NCBI GenBank assembly: GCA_004794655.1
Contig: SMMW01000504.1
Location: 434,001-498,000, forward strand
Direction of reading: 5' to 3'
Source of the DNA: Marisa cornuarietis
Lineage: Eukaryota; Mollusca; Gastropoda; Architaenioglossa; Ampullariidae
Length of the DNA: 64,000 nucleotides
Part shown: positions 1-12,713 of the stretch, one piece after another
Layout of the letters: each line of letters starts with the position of its first letter
How positions within the stretch are numbered: position 1 is the stretch's first letter
Notes under the pieces: generated by a model
What the model was told of the DNA's origin: nothing
Database searches by the model: none
The model's input: the letters and a program-made list of their open reading frames with translations, nothing else
Position numbers and translations under genes: made by a program

Positions 1-188
1 CGATAGCAGAGCTTATGTCTCTGCGAATGTAAACCATGCCAAAAATCACTTTGTATTCACCCCCAATGTTATTTAGATCAATGTTTTTGTACCTCTGACA
101 TTTTCTTTCGAGAACAGAGAACGCGCTGTAAAGCTGAGTGAAAAATCATGTCTCACCCAGACGGTGAACTAGACAAGGAAGCTGGGGC

Positions 189-2263
189 TTATGAGGCTAC
201 TTGACTTTGCTTGCAGTTCCTGATCACAAAGACCTCTTGACCAATTAACTTCTCTTTGATTGGCACTGAAACGGGAGACAAGGAAGCAGGTGCAGCTCTC
301 ACAATCACAGCATGCTTTTGCAACTCACTGTAGCCGAAATGCCTCGGCTTTTTTGAAGACTGAAGTCTGAAAAGTAGAAACATTTTGAAAGACACTGTAG
401 AAGTAATGTTATATGTCAGGAAAGCACGGGTACACAGACAGTCAGAGATATAGTTATATTCACATCTTTTGCCAGATATAGGCGCAAAACGGATTTCCCT
501 CAAAAACGCTCTATATCCATAGGCATTATTACAAGCACTGATTTATGTGCTCTATTTTGTAAGATGTTATTTGATTGTTTGAAAGTATTGTGCAATAGGT
601 TTTCATTCAATAAAATTAAGATTTGACTGAAAGTAGATCAGGCTGCCTCAGGTAAAAATTAGGCGTTATCCGTTCTAAAATTTAAGCAACAAAATACTCA
701 CCAAGCTTAGGTTTTGCAGAAAACCGAAAAAATACTTTCCCAGGCCCAAAAATATATCCTGCAGTGCTCGCCACCTCCTCACACCAACAAAATGATCTCC
801 GCCCGGTAACACTCGCATCGCAAAACTTAGAAAAGAAAGCGTCATGATGCACGTGTCTGCAATGGTAACAGATTTCCATTCTGTTTGAAGATCGCTGCAC
901 CCCATGGGCTTGGAATGGACGCACGACTCAATGACTTAACACCGCTCTAGTTTCGAAGTTTCTTGTAGTTTAAAAGGCAATAAAGAACTGATTGAAAATG
1001 AGTTTTTTATTTACTTGACCTCTCCTGAACAAAGATCTTAACTATTTTTACGACATGACTACCTACGACGGTTTTTTTCGTATTTGAACGCATTTAGAAA
1101 TGTATTTACTTCAGCTTTAAACGCTACCTGTTAATCATTCTCCACACAATGGATTAGTGTGAAAGTATTTTGCCATCTTTCGTGTAAAGCACATTTAGAA
1201 CTGTGCTCTACAGCTTTATTAATATTACTTATATTTAATAAAATGAATTTTAATTATTAAGATTATTATTGATTCAATTATTGTTTTGAATGTAAACTCA
1301 CTTGTCTTTAGCCAGTTTCCATTACTGCCTAGTTCAGGCCGCCGACCATTAACTGCGGATTACAAACAACACGGCTAAAATATCTATTTTTTTCAGATAT
1401 AAAATAATACAAATATAAATAATCATAAAAGTTATCTTTACTTATGGCTAAAATATACAGGGTATACAGAATAAATAATAAGAAAAATAGGTTTCTATAA
1501 TAAACATTATTTGAGCCTAAGAATTTCCTTGTATCAGAGCCTTGTATTTTTAATGAAGCTGGTGTGGAGTCGGGATCACTAGATAGATTAATTAGAGAAA
1601 CTAATACTAATTGCATTACGTAGATACTATAGACAGTAAATGATAGCAAACTATATTATGATACCAACATTGGGATGTGCTGTTGACCAGTCCAAGCGTT
1701 ATGTTGGAAAACCCTAGCTCTGATAAGACATGTAATGTCCAAATCCCCTCTCCAATCGTAGAATTGCCAGCAAAGACAAGGGTCAAGTTGAATTCCGGGA
1801 CACTTCCGCTAACTTTGCACGCCACTTCCTTGATGGGAGACAGCAGAGGTAACGTGGTCATTAGACATTTACTGATATTACTTGTGTAGGACTTCAGTCT
1901 AAGTGTTAGGCCTTTGTGTAAAGCTTTAGTCAGATCTAAGAAATGACTGGACATTGGGAAGAACTGAGGCAAACCTGAAACAAGAAAGGAAGCCAGTTAA
2001 TTTTTGTAGGTGATAGCAATGAAGAAAAAGAAGAAGAAAAAAAGAAGAAAATTAGCGTTTCAAGCCGAGCCAGCAACTAAGGCTATATCACGGCAAGGCA
2101 GTCAACCCTGCAAACAGATGCCACATGCAGAGAAAGAACAACGTGACCGAGACGAGAATTGAACCCAAGACAGTCAACCCTCACTGAATTGGTGACAGGC
2201 GCTAACCGTTGTGCCACCGGACCGCGTAAAAAACCGAAACAAAACAAAACAAAACAAAACAAA

Positions 2264-2346
<83 letters not shown>

Positions 2347-3775
2347 CCAAGCTTAAAATTTTAGATGCACTTTTCCTTTGTTACAAAACTTACATCTGAC
2401 AATGGTGGCCACCGATTTGTTAAGTTCTGAGCCTGGTGCCTCACACCTGATGGTGGGCCACACTTCGTTGCATCGAATATCTCGAGAGAGAGTGAGAGGG
2501 CCTTCTCGGTTTCTAGTAGAACTTAATGTGTGTCCACCATCATCAACCATCCGAATGGTGACTGGAGGATTTCCATTTATAAAGAAACAAGAGAAATGTA
2601 CTTCATGGTTCTCCTCAACAAGGTGTGTTCCATGAGCTTCTTGTCCATTTACATGCAGGCTCATGACAATCGGCGGGTCTGTAGGAGTTGAAGCATGTCA
2701 GACGCTTTTAAAGAATCCTTACATTTTCCAATTATTTCTTACTTTAATTTTTCAGGACAGTGGCGAATAACATAAATACCAGTAAATAAAACATAATGTG
2801 GAAAATATATTAGTAGTCCGTATCAACAATTTTTATTAAAAAATGTTTTTACTTTTTATTACTATATTCAGATTGTATGAGAGACATTTTAAGCGTGATT
2901 GTATTTAAAATGTCTTATTACCTCTGAAGATAAGCATAACAATTCACAAATACAGTTATACTTACAGGTTACTTGCAAGCTAGAGTGCTTCAAAACAAGT
3001 GGCGTATAATTCTGTCGTAAAAGCTCCCACATAACATCACTATATGCTTTTTTGATGAGTAGCAAAAAATGCATTTCGGAGTTGTCTGCCCAACAGGTAG
3101 CATTGTATCTTTGACTTTTGCACACGGCGCCTTTATCATGCAGCCATCGGCAGTTGCATGCACTGTGGGACACTCCATTTTCACACATCTTAACTTCTAT
3201 GACAAAGGCCGCTGATTGAGAAGTCACGCTGGCTCTTGCTGCGAGTGGATAAATAAAACTGGATTCCGTGTTCTCCTTGACTACTAATTTTTCAGAAAGT
3301 GTTTGATTTGCATAAATGATCCTACCTGCAAAAACCAAACATAGTGGGATTTGACTTTTAATTAGTAATTAAAAAATAGAATATGTTCCTATTGTATTAT
3401 TGTATAGGATATAAAAATATTTGACATAAAACTTTATGATATTAGAGTTCATTTGCAAATACAAAGAAAATTTATGAAATACTAAGCAAAATCAGAAAAA
3501 AGCTGAAACTAAAGAACTTACAACCATTACAAAGTAAAATAACCCGTTACCGTAAATGGTAATATCAAGAGGAAAAGAAATTTTTTAAAAATGTATGAAT
3601 TAAAGAAATAAACAAAGAAAAAATGAACACCCTCAAAACGAAAAGCTATAAAAAGCTTGAGTCTTTAAGATGGATAAGTGCTGCACTCACAGGCATCAAC
3701 CAAAATTTCTTCATTCTTGTGTAGGGAGCTCCAAAAAATCATCAAACACAAACACAAAAGTCTGATCTTGCGCAT
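189..3775 (-). CDS. Ig-B: three-Ig-domain secreted or membrane protein
   Basis: Exons on the minus strand are 3775-3691 (start MRKIRLLCLCLMIFW, a signal peptide), 3325-2966, 2678-2394 and 1974 down to a stop at 1616. All junctions are phase 1, and each of the last three exons encodes one Ig-like domain. In the first two, the second domain cysteine is split over the exon border (T|GT), as is usual for Ig exons. Read this way the gene gives a secreted protein of 362 residues. A donor at 1665/1664 could instead lead to further exons. A plausible cytoplasmic tail exon lies at 366-189: basic start, a YSEL motif (YxxL type), stop at 189, phase 2 acceptor. I found no transmembrane exon to join them. 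The signal and three Ig exons are well supported; the 3' end is not. I do not recognise a named orthologue. Confidence 0.6.
682..899 (-). CDS. possible extra exon of Ig-B
   Basis: On the minus strand an open block is bounded by a CAG acceptor near 900 and a strong GTGAGT donor near 682. Two frames are open. One is cysteine-rich (motifs ICYHC and FCWCEE). The other contains a weakly hydrophobic run (TIADTCIMTLSFLSF). The second frame would join in phase to the donor at 1665, but its 3' phase does not fit the putative tail exon at 366. It may be an alternative exon or chance. Confidence 0.25.
2060..2232 (-). repeat. tRNA-derived SINE, family 1
   Basis: Reading the minus strand from about 2230, there is a tRNA-like head with an A-box-like GGCACAACGGTTAG and a B-box-like GGGTTCAATTC. 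A body follows that matches the element at 37.2 kb on the plus strand (shared words TGTCTTGGGTT, GTTCTTTCTCTG and ATGTGGCA). It lies in the intron between the second and third Ig exons of Ig-B. Confidence 0.7.
2264..2346. repeat. (GAT)n microsatellite
   Basis: About 28 uninterrupted GAT units follow four to five AAAAC units and abut the 5' end of the SINE. The poly-Asp and poly-Met open frames across it are artefacts. Confidence 0.97.
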
Positions 3776-6730
3776 CGCTGGTTCTTGATTCACAGTCAGC
3801 GCGAGACTAAGCTCGAGGAAGTTAATGCTGGGTACTAAATGCTTCGAATTATTTTAAATGAATGCGGCTTAATTTATTTTGAAAATCATTAAACTCTCGT
3901 ATACATGCACTCCAGAAGTTTACTGTGGCGATAAAAAAACACGCCCTTCCATCCAGGGGTCATATATTACATACAAAGTGAACGTGGCAACACGCCTATG
4001 GGATATATTTCCTTTTAAACTTTGTCTTTATGCATAGGAAAGTAAGCTATATAAATGATTTTGAAGATTTTTCGAGTAATTAATAGTCAGCTTTTCAGAT
4101 TATGCATTACTTTATCGATGTCAGGGACTGTTACCTATGATCGACCGACAACGTTTAGAAATTTAACAAAACAAATGTTAACTAGTTTAACCTGATGTGG
4201 TGGCAGCAAAAGCCCGCATACCTTGGTTACGGAATGGAGATGTTTTAAGGGCCTTAGAATCAGCGTTAGAGGGGCGATAGGGGGGCTGGAACATCAGCGA
4301 CTCTTGACGACAAGGAAGTTACTGGAACAATTAAAGCTTCTAAAAGCATCTCAGACTCTTGCCACAGCCGTACAAACAGACGCATGTTCTTTCACACTAC
4401 ATAAAACAACTAATCTGACTATTAAAAAACAAACTCTTGCGCATTTCTCAAAACTACGATTGAGTCTCTAAACTAATGACAGGCAGCTCTTTACCCACAA
4501 TACCCGATTCTCATTGCCGTAGAGAGATGAACATTAACCACTGCGCTATCGGGTTATCCCAAACAAACATAAAATAACAGAGCCTAGATGTTGAGGTCAG
4601 TGCTAATATATGACATTCAAATAATGTAGGACAGCCTCTATCATAGAAAGCCAACTTTAAACGTGGGTATCAGTGCGGTTGGGAATATTTCCGCGTAGTC
4701 AGCTGAAATAGCAATAACATCCAAAGGAAGTTCACAGTCGAGATATAGGTTAATAAGGAGTGGTCAAATGGGACAGGGAAGTTAAGAGCTGGGCAGAGGT
4801 CAACATGTAACGCGGTTATGTGTTTGCGATGTCGACCAAAGGTACAGCCAGCCAGTTTTCATCATTAAAAAGACCAACAGCTTAATTATCATCGGAAAAA
4901 TCTAAACAAAACGCACTTTTACTTGTAACTAGCTTTGTTGGTTACAAAGTGTGCGTACCACGAGTATCGCTTTGTAGTTTAAAATAAGTAAGAGGTTAAA
5001 ACAAAAAAGTTTTGTCCATTGTTCATGATGGGTAAAAATAAAATTAAAGTACTGCTAGCAAATTTCTATAGGTTTTGTTTACCTTGTCGGACTAATTCAC
5101 AGAAATTGAAGAACAAAATAAACGAATAGATAATGTTTTCCTTATAAGACCTTTAAGTATGCCATAAATGAATCAAACTAAATGGTCTTATTTATTGATG
5201 TTGCTTTCTAAATAAGTTTAATGTGCTAGCGTAATAATGATGACGGGGAACATAAATACCTCTAGAAGTATCCAACATGACATCGCAGATTCCACTCTGA
5301 TCTTTGTTAACAGTCTGCATCATCGTAATGTTAGTATCTGCTTTCTGAAGGTAGTAAACACGTCTGTAACTAATTATTTATTTAAAGATTATTTTCTTTT
5401 TGAAGATAAACATTTATAAATAAGTCGTTTGCACTTGTGTGTGTTTTATTGTGTATGTAAACAATACTCCTTTACGTCATAATGACTTAGCTCTTTGCCA
5501 TCATGTACAAAGTACTTAAATAAGCTAAAACATAAGTTGTGGGTGAATGATGAAAATTATTATGCAAACAGGTTTTTGCCGTAAACTTAAGCCTGTATAA
5601 AGGTCTACTATGGCTTCATTCCATTAATTTTTCTTTTTACTTTCCAGGAGCGTGCGACATCTTCCAGTCTTGCCCCAAAAACCCTTTGCTGCTTCATCGT
5701 TTTTTCAGTTTTGTATGGTAAATTCTACATATTGTCATACTATAGGTGTGTTGGTGCCACGCAAGACTTCGTGGGTATGAACTGTGAATAGTGTACTGTT
5801 CAAATCACTTAGTATTAAAAAAAGGAATTCTTGTTTTGTCACGTCTAAAGCCCTTGGTCCAGAGGAAAAGAAATGAAAAACCAGTATATTAATACAGTCA
5901 CTTTGTCAGTAAATGTAATACCTCTTTTGGGCCAATATTTTTTATTTCAGCAAATTTTTCATGATTTTAAGAGAATATACCTTCGTTTTAAATTAGTGCT
6001 AAGCGAGAGCCACATTATCGTAACTGAACATTTCGATTCATACAGGTTGTTTTTACTTTCAGGCGTAGCGGGATATAACTAGGTATAACGGAGTATTTAT
6101 AGGTAGTTCAAATATCGTTTCGATTTGTTCAATATTTAAAATCTATGCGTACTATAGATGCTTAGCTACATAATTCGTATTGAAGCTTATACAATCTAAA
6201 ATAAGGATGGGCGTGTCATATTTAAAATGTTGTTTGTTAACAGAGCGATTTTGTGTAAGTACCTCATGTAATTACTAAAATTTCGTCTTTTAATATTGGT
6301 ATGCTGTACTCTTTCATGCCATAGCTGAAATTTCCTAAAGAAGAAACCAGTTCCATTATAAACATCTGCTATGCCATCTCCTTTACAGCAGAAAATTTAA
6401 TATATTACCAACAAAATATGTCTTTGAAGCTCAATTCCCTAAGACGCCGGATAAATACATTAGTAAAACACATTTTTAAAAAAATTAAGGAATAACTAAT
6501 ACCAAAAACATTCCTTTATCTCACGAAATACATTAGTCTTGAAGATAATAACACATTCAAAAGTTTCAAATAAACAATATATTAGATACTTTTTTACTGA
6601 AATAAATTCTTCATATATAGAATGTACATTTGATTAAACAAACCAAAATTGCCAATGTCAGTTCTTCGTGTAAACAAAATGTCCATATATATATATATAT
6701 ATAAAGATTTAACACAAAAAATAAAATATA
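3776..6730. other. non-coding stretch between Ig-B and Ig-A
   Basis: AT-rich sequence with no open frame showing protein-like composition or splice context. It contains one SINE-like tRNA head (about 4478-4562). The 5' flank of Ig-B should lie near 3.8-4.2 kb; I see no clear promoter motif. Confidence 0.6.
4478..4562 (-). repeat. SINE-like tRNA-derived fragment
   Basis: The minus strand reads ATAGCGCAGTGGTTAATG (A-box-like), followed by GAGAATCGGGT (B-box-like). This is the head of a tRNA-derived SINE without a recognisable body. It does not fold into a complete tRNA. Confidence 0.45.
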
Positions 6731-6734
6731 GGAC

Positions 6735-7318
6735 GCCAGCTTCACGCCAGATATCCGTATCAAGATCGTGACAGCAACAGCGGCAATTATAGATTAGATA
6801 GGATCTGGTATAGCCGCATGATAAGGTTCACTACCAAGTACAAGCTATACAAATCCCTGGTAGTGCCGATCCTGCTTTACGGATGCGACACATGGACTCT
6901 GTCGAAACGAAAACGAGAATCCAAGCATTCGAGAACAAGTGCCTGAGTAGGCTGCTCCGGATCTCATACAAAGAACATAAACCAACAACTTTGTACGAAA
7001 CAAGATGGCAACACTCGTAGGACACCAGGAACCTCTACTATCAATAGTCAAGTGACGTAGGCTGCTCTTCTTTGGCCATGTGACCCGATAGGACACCTTG
7101 TCGACGACTATCCTTTAAGGCACCTTGGAGGGCGGCCGACGCCGTGGTGGTCAGAGAAAGAACTGGCTTACGAACATCAAAGACTGGACTGGTCGTCCTG
7201 TACAGGACCTGCTCACTATCACCCACAAGTGGTGGCCCTATCAGCTGCTGCGTCTATCCATGTGCTCCCTCCTCCCAGCGACAGGTGCTGGTCAAGGGAC
7301 AACTGACTGAATAATAAC
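6735..7318 (+). mobile_element. LINE relic, C-terminal end of reverse transcriptase ORF
   Basis: Frameshifted pieces read LYKSLVVPILLYGCDTWTL, then RLLFFGHVTR, then GGQRKNWLTNIKDWTGRPVQ. This is the typical C-terminal end of a non-LTR retrotransposon polyprotein. Stops and frameshifts show it is dead. A sister copy lies at 63.3-63.8 kb on the other strand. Confidence 0.8.
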
Positions 7319-7829
7319 TATTACATGATGTTTTTTCCTTGCACGCTTTTCTCTTCCCTCTTTTTTTTAAATGTCGGAAATATGTCACCCCTAAATTCAG
7401 CATTTCTAAAAATGTTAAGAAGTTAGGATGCTGTTCCATATAGAATAATAATTCGAATATTTCCGTTGAAGAGATACCAATTTTAAGATGTTTCTTTGTA
7501 TTATTTTAAATTGTTTAAACTGTTTCGATCAAGTAAAAATACGGACACTTTTACTAAGAGATTGCTGAACAGAAACCCTGCCTAGGAACGTAGGTTTATT
7601 TTGAATGTGACAAATGTTAATGCAATAGTTACTAAAACTAAATTAAATAAATAAATTTAAAAAATAGCTTAGATGTACAATATGTGCTCATTGTAGCATT
7701 TCATTGCGCAACGATAGTAGTTAAACGCCGACCACACTGCCAAGTGTTTGTTGCTGATGTAAGTCCGAGTTGTTGTCTAAACATTTCTGCTGTTAACAAC
7801 TAGGGCAAAATATCAACAACCACTTAGGC
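7319..7829. other. non-coding 3' flank of Ig-A
   Basis: AT-rich sequence with no gene seen. It should contain the 3' UTR of the minus-strand Ig-A gene, whose stop codon is at 7830-7832. Confidence 0.6.
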
Positions 7830-10800
7830 TTAAGGGTAGCTGCTTTCCACCACACAAGTGGTTGCAGCGGCTATTCTTAATGCCTTCTGTTCGTTGTCAC
7901 AACATCGACCATTTGTTATTAACTGCGCATTAAGTTTCTTAAATTCCGCCTCTTCCATGTTGTCCCTTTTCTTACGCACTTCAGACCTGCAGAAACAATC
8001 AGTGTCACTTATTAGAACAACAAGGGACTTCTTAGAAGTGATTAAGAATATACTGTAGTATCAAGTAAACGTCTAATGTTAAGTATTTACTTTTTTTCAA
8101 AGTTTACACCACAGTAAGGAATCCTGGGTGTGTGTCGGATTCATGTTACAACTCACCTTCGCTTTTTAACAAAAACAAAGCCAGCTGCCATAGCCAAAGC
8201 CACAGCCAGCACACCAAGAATTGGCAAAACCACAGCAACCACCGACACAGATGAACCTACAAATTAAAATATAGGACTAACATAAACAAAGCAACGAATT
8301 AGCGATATCAGGATAAACATTGTAACAGAAGGCTCTTAAATTAAAAAAAACTTTTAAAAATCAATCCCTGTTGACAACACGATGGATTTTGTTTCTTTTA
8401 AATTGTGTATTTTCTTATTCAGAATCATTCAAGCACTTTCCAGATGGTAGAAGAAAGGTTTACGTATAATCACATCTATGATCCAACTTTCGGGTGCTTC
8501 CTCATCCTGATATCACGGACTGTAAGCTTAATAAGCATGCGGTTGTTGAAATAATACACTCTACTGGCTTGATCTCAGGAATGTGTAATGACTTGAATAC
8601 AACGAAGAAATACTTTTTTTTAGGGGGGGAGCATTTACGACACGCAAGTATACACTTTACAGATAAAGGTAAAAATGCTTTGGAAAGAAACACAATCTTT
8701 ATAGACTTTTTTTGAAACAAAACTGACAACTATTTCAACTGTTCCTTACTTTCGGTTTCTTTGACCAGAGACAAGCTGCACACTTGGGCTTGAAGATGAG
8801 GGTAAAAAGTGTTAGGCCGACAAACATACTCGCCACCTGCGTCGTCTTCCACAGGGAGAGTCACACGAAACAAATCATCACCCCCCTCAGTGTCATAAAG
8901 ACATACACTGGAGCCTTGACATTCCGATTTGATGAAGCTGGCCAAGACACCTGGAAATAATCACAATGAATGTTTTTCTGTTTCAGTGTTGTTATAACAT
9001 AATAATATAATAAAGGGTTTTATACTCATTATATGATTATTGTCATTAAAGTTGTTGTCTTCTTTCAGTCCATAAAATTAGGTGAACGCTAACGCTTACT
9101 CTTGTTTTTCTCTATACTGAAGCTGTCCACGCTGAACGAGAATCTGCAGTTGAACATTACTTGAGCGCCGTCTCTAGGCTGTATAGCCTCACAAGTTGAG
9201 TTATCTGCAAACAACAAAGTTATGCAGAAGTAACAGCTGTATTTTTCCAGAAAAAAATACATACATATGTAGCACTTTTCATGTACAAGTACTTGACTAC
9301 TTAGCAAATTACATTCAGAGTACCCTTGCATTTCTAATTATACGAGGTGACTATTTACTCTCTTTGTTTTACTGTTTGTAATTATTACTGTTTATAAAGA
9401 TCTCTTCCTTTGTTCTTTCTCTGCAAATCTGTCTATACATTTATTTCCATCCGTCCATCTAGAAATGGATTCATCGAGTCTATATGCAAAGTTTATATTG
9501 TCTATCCTTAAAAAATACTGTTTTACTTAGAATCCGAGAAAATTTGATCAGCGCCAATGAATTAAAGCAGTTAACTGATTAATTATTACCTTGCCTTCCT
9601 GAAAAACGACAGGTGATGGCGTGAGGCAAAAACCCGTTAGTGCTGCATCCGTAACTTCCCTGTCTGCTGACAAATCGGACTGGTACACTGATTACAACAA
9701 TGTCTGCTACAGGCTGTTTGCACTCAAAGCCTTCTTGTCCGATGCAGTAAAGCTGATGATCTATCCATGCACAGTCAATCAGTTTCTCTAGGTATTACAA
9801 AAAATGAGAGATTTGTTGACATTGTGTTCTCAGGTAGCATTCAAATAAGCATAACACAATTCTGATGCCAAAGAAAAAAGTGCCATTCGTAGATTTTATA
9901 TTGATTCATTATGTTTGCTGTATGTTTTCTTCATGAACCTTAAGTTGGAAAAAGAAGGGTCAAATATTAAATGATTATTAGTAAATCTGATTTGGATTAT
10001 TTTGAATATTTTAATATAATGTATATACAGTATGTAATAAATGATCAGACCTTCAAAAGTATACAAATCTTTGATTTCGAATAAAATATGATTGATCCAC
10101 CTGTTAGAAAGTGAAGCAAAATGCTTTTGGTTTAATTATCCCTATCGAGAGCTTTTTCAGCTAATTATTTTATAGCTAAATTTCTAGGACAGTCTAGAAA
10201 ATGACAGTCTAAGAAAACATTTATTGACCAGAGAGTGTTGCGGTTGGGTAGCGAATCATGTTGTTATCATACGTGGCAGGGGGAAAATCATGCTGCTATC
10301 ACATTATTTTTTCTTATAAAAGTTTGTATCTACCCTTCTCATAGAGATACAAATTATTGAATTGTTTATTTGGTACCTGTTTTAATAACACTGTCTCAAT
10401 CTTCACTTGACCTTTTTATACGTTTCAAGAATGAAAATAAAGGCACACAGTATAGAAATTGGTAGAATAAGATACCTTCTCCTCCGCTATCAGGGTAAAA
10501 ATAGATTGAGAAATCCGTTTGTGTTGAGTTAATATTTACTGGGAATGTAAATGTCAATTTATTATCTTCCAATGCTGTACACTTCGTTTCTTTTAAGGCT
10601 GCAATGTAAAAAAAATAGTAATAATAATCATTGCAAACGAAAATAGCCAATGACCAAAAGAAAACTCTAACAAAAAACCCTAAAACACTAAAACTTTTGT
10701 GATTGATTTAAAACTGTCTAAATAGAAAAAAAACTAAAACAAAATTAACCAGGAAATCACTTTTAATTCTTTACAGAGTTGCATAAAATCATTTAAATAA

Positions 10801-10978
10801 AGTTTATTCAAAGTGGCAATAAAATAGTTTTTAAAGTATTTTTTAATATTTAAAACAGTTTGACTATTTAAAAAAATTGTTTCCTATATAATCAAAACTT
10901 GTGCTAACACTAACCGTTTGCAGTGAAAGCGAGTAGCAAACAACTAAAGGCGGATCTGTTCATGTTCAAGCATGCCAT
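7830..10978 (-). CDS. Ig-A: two-Ig-domain type I membrane protein
   Basis: Seven minus-strand exons join in phase: 10978-10915, 10598-10476, 9787-9590, 9204-9100, 8950-8750, 8256-8157 and 7986-7830. They total 948 nt and encode 315 residues. Residues 1-21 form a signal peptide (SAFSCLLLAFTAN). Two cysteine-rich Ig-like domains follow, each split over two exons; hallmarks are NCRF and GGEYVC in the second. Residues about 232-262 are a transmembrane helix (VAVVLPILGVLAVALAMAAG) ended by KKRR. The tail is about 53 residues and ends in SSYP. There is no ITIM or ITAM. An acceptor just upstream of the ATG (about 11010) implies a 5' UTR exon further right. Ig-C at 51-54 kb has the same exon plan. 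The partner or ligand is unknown; a surface receptor is the natural reading. It is divergent from NERD-1. Confidence 0.85.
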
Positions 10979-12705
10979 TTTTGCTTGGGAACAGCCACGA
11001 TGCATTCACTGAAACAAAAGTTTATAAATCAAATCCAAATTCTTTTCCAAATCTTCCAAAGTATATACTTTAAGTAAAAGTAGCCTGGATTATTTAATAG
11101 CTAAAATTAAATGTTATTGAGTTCAAATTGATGAAAAAAGTGCTAAGATTTTCTGTGTTTCTTACCATATTGGTCACACAACACAGAAAAGTACGCCTTA
11201 GAGAAATCTAGACCTGCATTTTTTTCTTTCTAAAGAGTGCCTCCAGCCTACGTGGTGGTTGTCTGGGGTAACATCTATGACTAGACATTGCGAGGTTTAC
11301 CTGCAATGACTAGACTTCAGATTTCGGCCTAGGCCCTTTAAGTTTGATAAAAGATCACCTTGAAAATGTCAACCGAACGACTTGTCCTACTTTTGAAAAA
11401 AAAACGTCATTTTAGTCCATTTTATCTTCTGGAAGAATTCAAAAGTGGCCAGCTAAGGTTTTGAAAAAAGTAATGGTTTTAATTAAAGAATTTCAGTCTG
11501 TCAGCTTCACCACATCAGCAAATTTGAACATTTTAAAGACTTTTTGAGGGTATTAAATTTTATTTTGAAAATAAACTTTGAATCCTTAATTAATAAAGCT
11601 CATATAGACGGTTGCAAACGTCTTATTGGTGTTTAAATAATATTAACTAAATCTCGATAATAAAGACGTAACGTTAACTGAAGACAAACAATGCAAATTT
11701 TGCAGGTCTCATATATGTAGTCACTGGACATTTTAGACGATTTTAGATCAGCACTACATGTCAAATACTAAATGAAAAGCAAACAAAAAATTGCAACCTA
11801 AAAATAATTGTAATTATGTACAGAGGTGTAATCTGAAACATGTTTTGTGTGCTGAGAAATGTTAGTACAATATGTGACAATTGTTTTATACATCTACATA
11901 CCTAGGTGTAGGCTTTACCCTTCGTTGGTTGCCCACTTCTATCTGAAATCAGGAAGGAGTGCATAGGCTTAAGTGTTGAGGCACGACCACAAATTTCGGC
12001 CTAGGCCTTTTCTGCTGATATGTGTCTCTGAGATAACGCTGAATAAGCCCCCCCCCTCCTCTTTATTTCTCGTTAACATTAAAGCGAAACTAAAGTAACA
12101 AAGGTAAACGGAAATGTGTTTAAAATATCAGCCTCACACCAAAAGATAAAGATGTTCTACCTTCTACGCACTGTGTTGTCTAATTGTAAGCCACAGAAAG
12201 TGGATATAATCTGCTAATTTTCTGAAGCAACATGACTTTACACAGTAGTCTTTTTTGTTTTCCTTTCCACAAATTGATTCTCAGATAATTTTAGTATCTT
12301 TTCTTGTCAGCTATGACGGTGAATTTACTTTTCGCAATTACTTGTTCTAGAATAAATTCAATGTGCTGATAATTTTAGAACGATTCATAAAAATATAGGA
12401 ATTAACAAATTTATTTATATGATCATCTTTTGTGCTACTTTTCTAGGCAAAAGACCGAATCACGTAATCCGTTGCCGTCGTCTGTACGCTAATTTTGCTC
12501 GAATACTGTGTCAGTGATTTTGCTGTTTATATGTTCACCTTGCATACAGGCGGCCACTATAGAAATGTATATCCATTCAGGGAACCTTCGTGAGTGTATG
12601 CTAGATAAATTAAAGAAGTAAAGAAATCTATCTGTTCGGGTTTTCCCGCACAGTAACAGGTGAGACTTAGCGTTAGTAGGTTCATCGTGTAGACTGGCGA
12701 GGAAA
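10979..12705. promoter_or_regulatory. divergent intergenic region between Ig-A and NERD-1
   Basis: This stretch separates the 5' end of Ig-A (minus) from the likely first leader exon of NERD-1 (plus), and presumably holds the promoters of both. I see no certain TATA or initiator. A short motif with the core TTTCGGCCTAGGCC occurs at about 11321 and 11993. A related word (TTTCGGCTTAAGCC on the minus strand) lies at 50781-50797, between NERD-2 and Ig-C. A minus-strand open frame at 12489-12710 has no recognisable content. Confidence 0.45.
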
Positions 12706-12713
12706 GTCAAAAT

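Noticed and set aside
2159..2399. Open frames of poly-Asp and poly-Met
   Set aside because: They are translations of the (GAT)n microsatellite.
12489..12710. Minus-strand first exon of Ig-A or another gene
   Set aside because: No domain content and no splice junction that fits. It overlaps the likely NERD-1 promoter.
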